This document shows positions 15,998-17,756 of a stretch of 17,756 nt of DNA, piece by piece; within the stretch, counting starts at the first letter, position 1, and every line of letters starts with the position of its first letter. Origin of the DNA: Chloroflexia bacterium. GTDB lineage: Bacteria; Chloroflexota; Chloroflexia; Thermomicrobiales; UBA6265. The notes under the pieces are model-generated. The model saw nothing but the letters and a program-made list of their open reading frames with translations. It had not been told where the DNA came from and made no database searches. The stretch lies in NCBI GenBank assembly GCA_013696265.1, contig JACCYX010000256.1, forward strand, positions 1 to 17,756, written 5' to 3'. The position numbers and the translations under genes are program-made.

Positions 15998-16321
15998 GTG
16001 GCCCAAACCGATCCGGCACCCGCGTTCGACCAGCCGCTCGTCGAGCGCGTGATCGCCTACCTGCAAACGCGCGACGCCCGGCTCTTCCCGTTCGCGGCCG
16101 GTTTCGACGAGGCCCGTGCGAAGGCGTTCGTGAACGACCTCCGGGTCGGCCTCAGCGACCTGACCGAGAGCGGCGCCAAGCGTGGGACCTCGGCTTCGGG
16201 ATTCCTGGTCAGCGACCGGCGGCTGCACGAGATCGTCGCAGAATGGGCGGCTGCCCGCGGTGAATGGCCAGAAGGCTCGAACCCAACCGACGCCGACACC
16301 AGCCTCGAAGCGACATACTGA
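15998..16321 (+). CDS. conserved-looking hypothetical protein, 107 residues
   Basis: I do not recognise this protein. The GTG at 15998-16000 is supported by a good AGGAG site at 15985-15989 with 8-base spacing. The frame runs open further upstream to 15833, but without a ribosome site. The product is soluble and mixed in charge, with no membrane segment or signal peptide. It looks mostly helical: LVERVIAYLQTRDARLF, EARAKAFVNDLRVGLSDL and RRLHEIVAEWAAARGEW resemble amphipathic helices, followed by a disordered acidic tail (GSNPTDADTSLEATY). It faces the Ohr gene, with an inverted-repeat element between their 3' ends. A small partner or regulatory protein is possible; no function can be assigned. 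Confidence 0.65.
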   Translation: MAQTDPAPAFDQPLVERVIAYLQTRDARLFPFAAGFDEARAKAFVNDLRVGLSDLTESGAKRGTSASGFLVSDRRLHEIVAEWAAARGEWPEGSNPTDADTSLEATY

Positions 16322-16347
16322 CGGCATCCACACAGGTGTCGAATCGG

Positions 16348-16517
16348 GTAGGGGAGGACCCCGATCGCAGGGGAGCGTTCCGCGACGACGCCCAAGGTGT
16401 CCGCCCAGCTGGCGGCGAGTCGCATCCCGCCCGTCGCGACACACCGGGCGGACACACCATCGACCGGATCCGGACCGGCCAGAAGTCCTTCCCGGTCGAT
16501 GACGGTACCGCCCCTAC
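16348..16517. repeat. 170-bp intergenic inverted-repeat element between convergent genes
   Basis: The left arm GTAGGGGAGGACC (16348-16360) mirrors the right arm GGTACCGCCCCTAC (16504-16517) with one substitution and one extra base. Inside, GTGTCCGCCC (16397-16406) is the perfect inverse of GGGCGGACAC (16446-16455). The block GTTCCGCGACGACGCC starts 29 bases after the left GTAGGGG, as in the element at 12188. It fills the space between the stops of the 107-residue gene and the Ohr gene, so it could terminate transcription from both sides. No coding capacity was found. Confidence 0.7.
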
Positions 16518-16534
16518 GAGAATCCGCGGACGCC

Positions 16535-16969
16535 CTACTCCCCAACCCTGAGTTGCACATCGATGTTTCCATGCGTGGCGCGGGAATAGGGACACCGCTT
16601 GTGCGCGGCCTCGGTGAGCGTGAGAACCGACTCACGGTCCATACCAGGGATCGTGACGGTCAGGGTCACGGAGAGTCCAAAAAGGCCAGTGGCGTCCTTG
16701 CCCAGTGACACTTCCGCGGCGACAGACGACCTGGAGGCATCCTCTTCGGCCAGCTTTGCCGCCGACATGAGCGCGCTCTGGAAGCAGGCGGCGTACCCGG
16801 CCGCGAAGAGTTGCTCGGGATTTGTGGCCAGGACTTCGCCGTTCGACCCCGGTGGCCTGAGTTCGAAATCCAGGACCTCGTCGCTGCTTGTGACGTGGCC
16901 TTGCCGGCCTCCCGTCACGGTGGCGCGGGCGGTGTAGACGGGATCGATCGGTTGAATTGCCAAAGACAC
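16535..16969 (-). CDS. ohr: organic hydroperoxide reductase, Ohr/OsmC family
   Basis: This thiol peroxidase reduces organic and fatty-acid hydroperoxides in the cytoplasm, normally as a dimer recycled by lipoylated proteins. Counting from the GTG at 16969 it has 144 residues, the usual Ohr length. Hallmarks are YTARATVTGGRQGHV with the active-site Arg22, NPEQLFAAGYAACFQSAL with Glu52 and peroxidatic Cys62, and HKRCPYSRATHGN with resolving Cys126. I chose this GTG because GAGGGG lies about five bases upstream. Another in-frame GTG at 16993 would add eight residues. Ohr is often controlled by a MarR-type OhrR repressor, but none is visible here. The gene converges on the 107-residue gene, with a repeat element just past its stop. 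Confidence 0.92.
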   Translation of the reverse strand: MSLAIQPIDPVYTARATVTGGRQGHVTSSDEVLDFELRPPGSNGEVLATNPEQLFAAGYAACFQSALMSAAKLAEEDASRSSVAAEVSLGKDATGLFGLSVTLTVTIPGMDRESVLTLTEAAHKRCPYSRATHGNIDVQLRVGE

Positions 16970-17127
16970 ATTTCCCCTCGCGTGACGCGGCACGTCACGA
17001 TTGACGCGCCGGCGACTTCATCGAGGATACGCGATCGAACATCGGGTCGGACTCGTCGGGTTGCCGACCGCGTGTCTCGGCCCGTGCCGCCCGACCGCCA
17101 ATTCACACTTACGAAACGGGCATCCCG

Positions 17128-17756
17128 CTACGGAACCAAGGCGAACCGGGAGAGGGCGAAATCGGGCCGGACCGGCGCATCGTCGGAACCGGTCAGGGAT
17201 GCCAGATACTCGCCGATCACCGGCGTGAACTTGAAACCATGTCCGCTGAAGCCGGTCGCGAACACGACCCGGTTATGCTCCGGATGGCGGTCGATCACGA
17301 AGTCCTCGTCCGGCGAGACCGTGTAGAGACACATCGAGGTGTCCAGCACCTTGCCGGTGAAACCATGCAGGTTGCGTTGGATGAATGGCCAGATGGTTTG
17401 CTCGTAGTCATCGCCGGTCACGGCGCGGTTCACCGTCTCGGGATCGACGGCCTCACCCCCGGAGTGCATGCCGATCTTGACGCCCGGCACCTCATGTTGG
17501 GGAATGCCGTAGAACTCGCCGTGCTCGTCGTCGACGATGAAGACCGGCATCCGATCCGGTGACGCCAGTGCCCGATGTGTCTCGTCCGCTTCAAACCAGA
17601 GGACCGGCTTGCGCCTGACCTCAAGGGGTATCCCGAGTTCGGCCAGGAGATGCACCGACCAGGCGCCGGCGGTCAGGATCAGCCGCTCGGCGAGGTACGT
17701 ATCATCACCCGTGTCCACCCGCACGCCGGTATCCGTCGCCGACCAGGAGACGACCG
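17128..17756 (-). CDS. FAD-dependent amine oxidase, monomeric sarcosine oxidase/N-methyltryptophan oxidase type (5' partial)
   Basis: This is the C-terminal 209 residues of a DAO-family flavoprotein cut by the right edge. The frame is open to 17756, so the N-terminal Rossmann FAD-binding part (roughly 170-180 residues in relatives) is outside the window. LILTAGAWS, RRKPVLWFEAD, FYGIPQHEVPGVKIGMHSGG, TVSPDEDFVIDRHPEHNRVV and TGFSGHGFKFTPVIGEYLA are characteristic of monomeric sarcosine oxidase and N-methyltryptophan oxidase. The Cys in SMCLYTVSP (codon 17329-17331) matches the residue to which FAD is covalently attached in that family. It would oxidise an N-methyl amino acid, releasing hydrogen peroxide; the precise substrate cannot be told. 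It is on the same strand as ohr, with a 158-bp gap. Confidence 0.88.
   Translation of the reverse strand, partial: VVSWSATDTGVRVDTGDDTYLAERLILTAGAWSVHLLAELGIPLEVRRKPVLWFEADETHRALASPDRMPVFIVDDEHGEFYGIPQHEVPGVKIGMHSGGEAVDPETVNRAVTGDDYEQTIWPFIQRNLHGFTGKVLDTSMCLYTVSPDEDFVIDRHPEHNRVVFATGFSGHGFKFTPVIGEYLASLTGSDDAPVRPDFALSRFALVP

Overview
This is a GC-rich bacterial chromosomal window with no RNA gene, CRISPR array or recognisable transposase. The set of protein families and their style suggest a Chloroflexota bacterium of the Thermomicrobia/Sphaerobacter type. The clues are Ala/Thr/Pro-rich low-complexity linkers, a large NTPase-TPR-LuxR regulator, a fused two-unit M16 peptidase, actinobacterial-like Tat-dependent proteins, and GTAGGGGCGG-type dispersed inverted repeats. 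The lineage is an inference from style, not from a marker gene.

Layout. Positions 62-1753 (minus) hold a permease followed by a substrate-binding protein of a glycine betaine/choline-type ABC importer. Its ATPase is not in the window and may lie beyond the left edge. A 302-bp divergent gap separates it from a plus-strand pair at 2056-5981: a MacB/LolD-type ABC ATPase and a 1016-residue FtsX-type permease that looks internally duplicated. A pyruvate kinase follows (6233-7687) with altered residues in its cation-binding motifs. Positions 7815 to about 10205 carry a predicted NTPase-TPR-LuxR regulator broken by at least five frame changes, while the long genes around it are intact.

The next block is on the minus strand. 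A two-unit M16 zinc peptidase (13105-15774) overlaps a MOSC-domain gene (12456-13112). After a repeat element comes a membrane-anchored, sulfite-oxidase-type molybdopterin enzyme (10395-12059) with five predicted membrane helices and a Tat-like twin arginine before the last one. A 107-residue protein of unknown function (15998-16321, plus) faces an Ohr organic hydroperoxide reductase (16535-16969, minus). The right edge cuts a sarcosine oxidase/N-methyltryptophan oxidase-type flavoprotein (17128-17756, minus).

Theme. The genes are mostly housekeeping and envelope functions: osmolyte uptake, an envelope export or remodelling ABC pair, glycolysis, periplasmic molybdoenzyme chemistry with a MOSC protein nearby, peroxide defence and amine oxidation. 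The least explained element is a family of intergenic inverted repeats ending in GTAGGGG-type arms, with two clear copies (12188-12419, 16348-16517) and one weaker copy (6015-6100). All three lie just beyond the 3' end of a gene.
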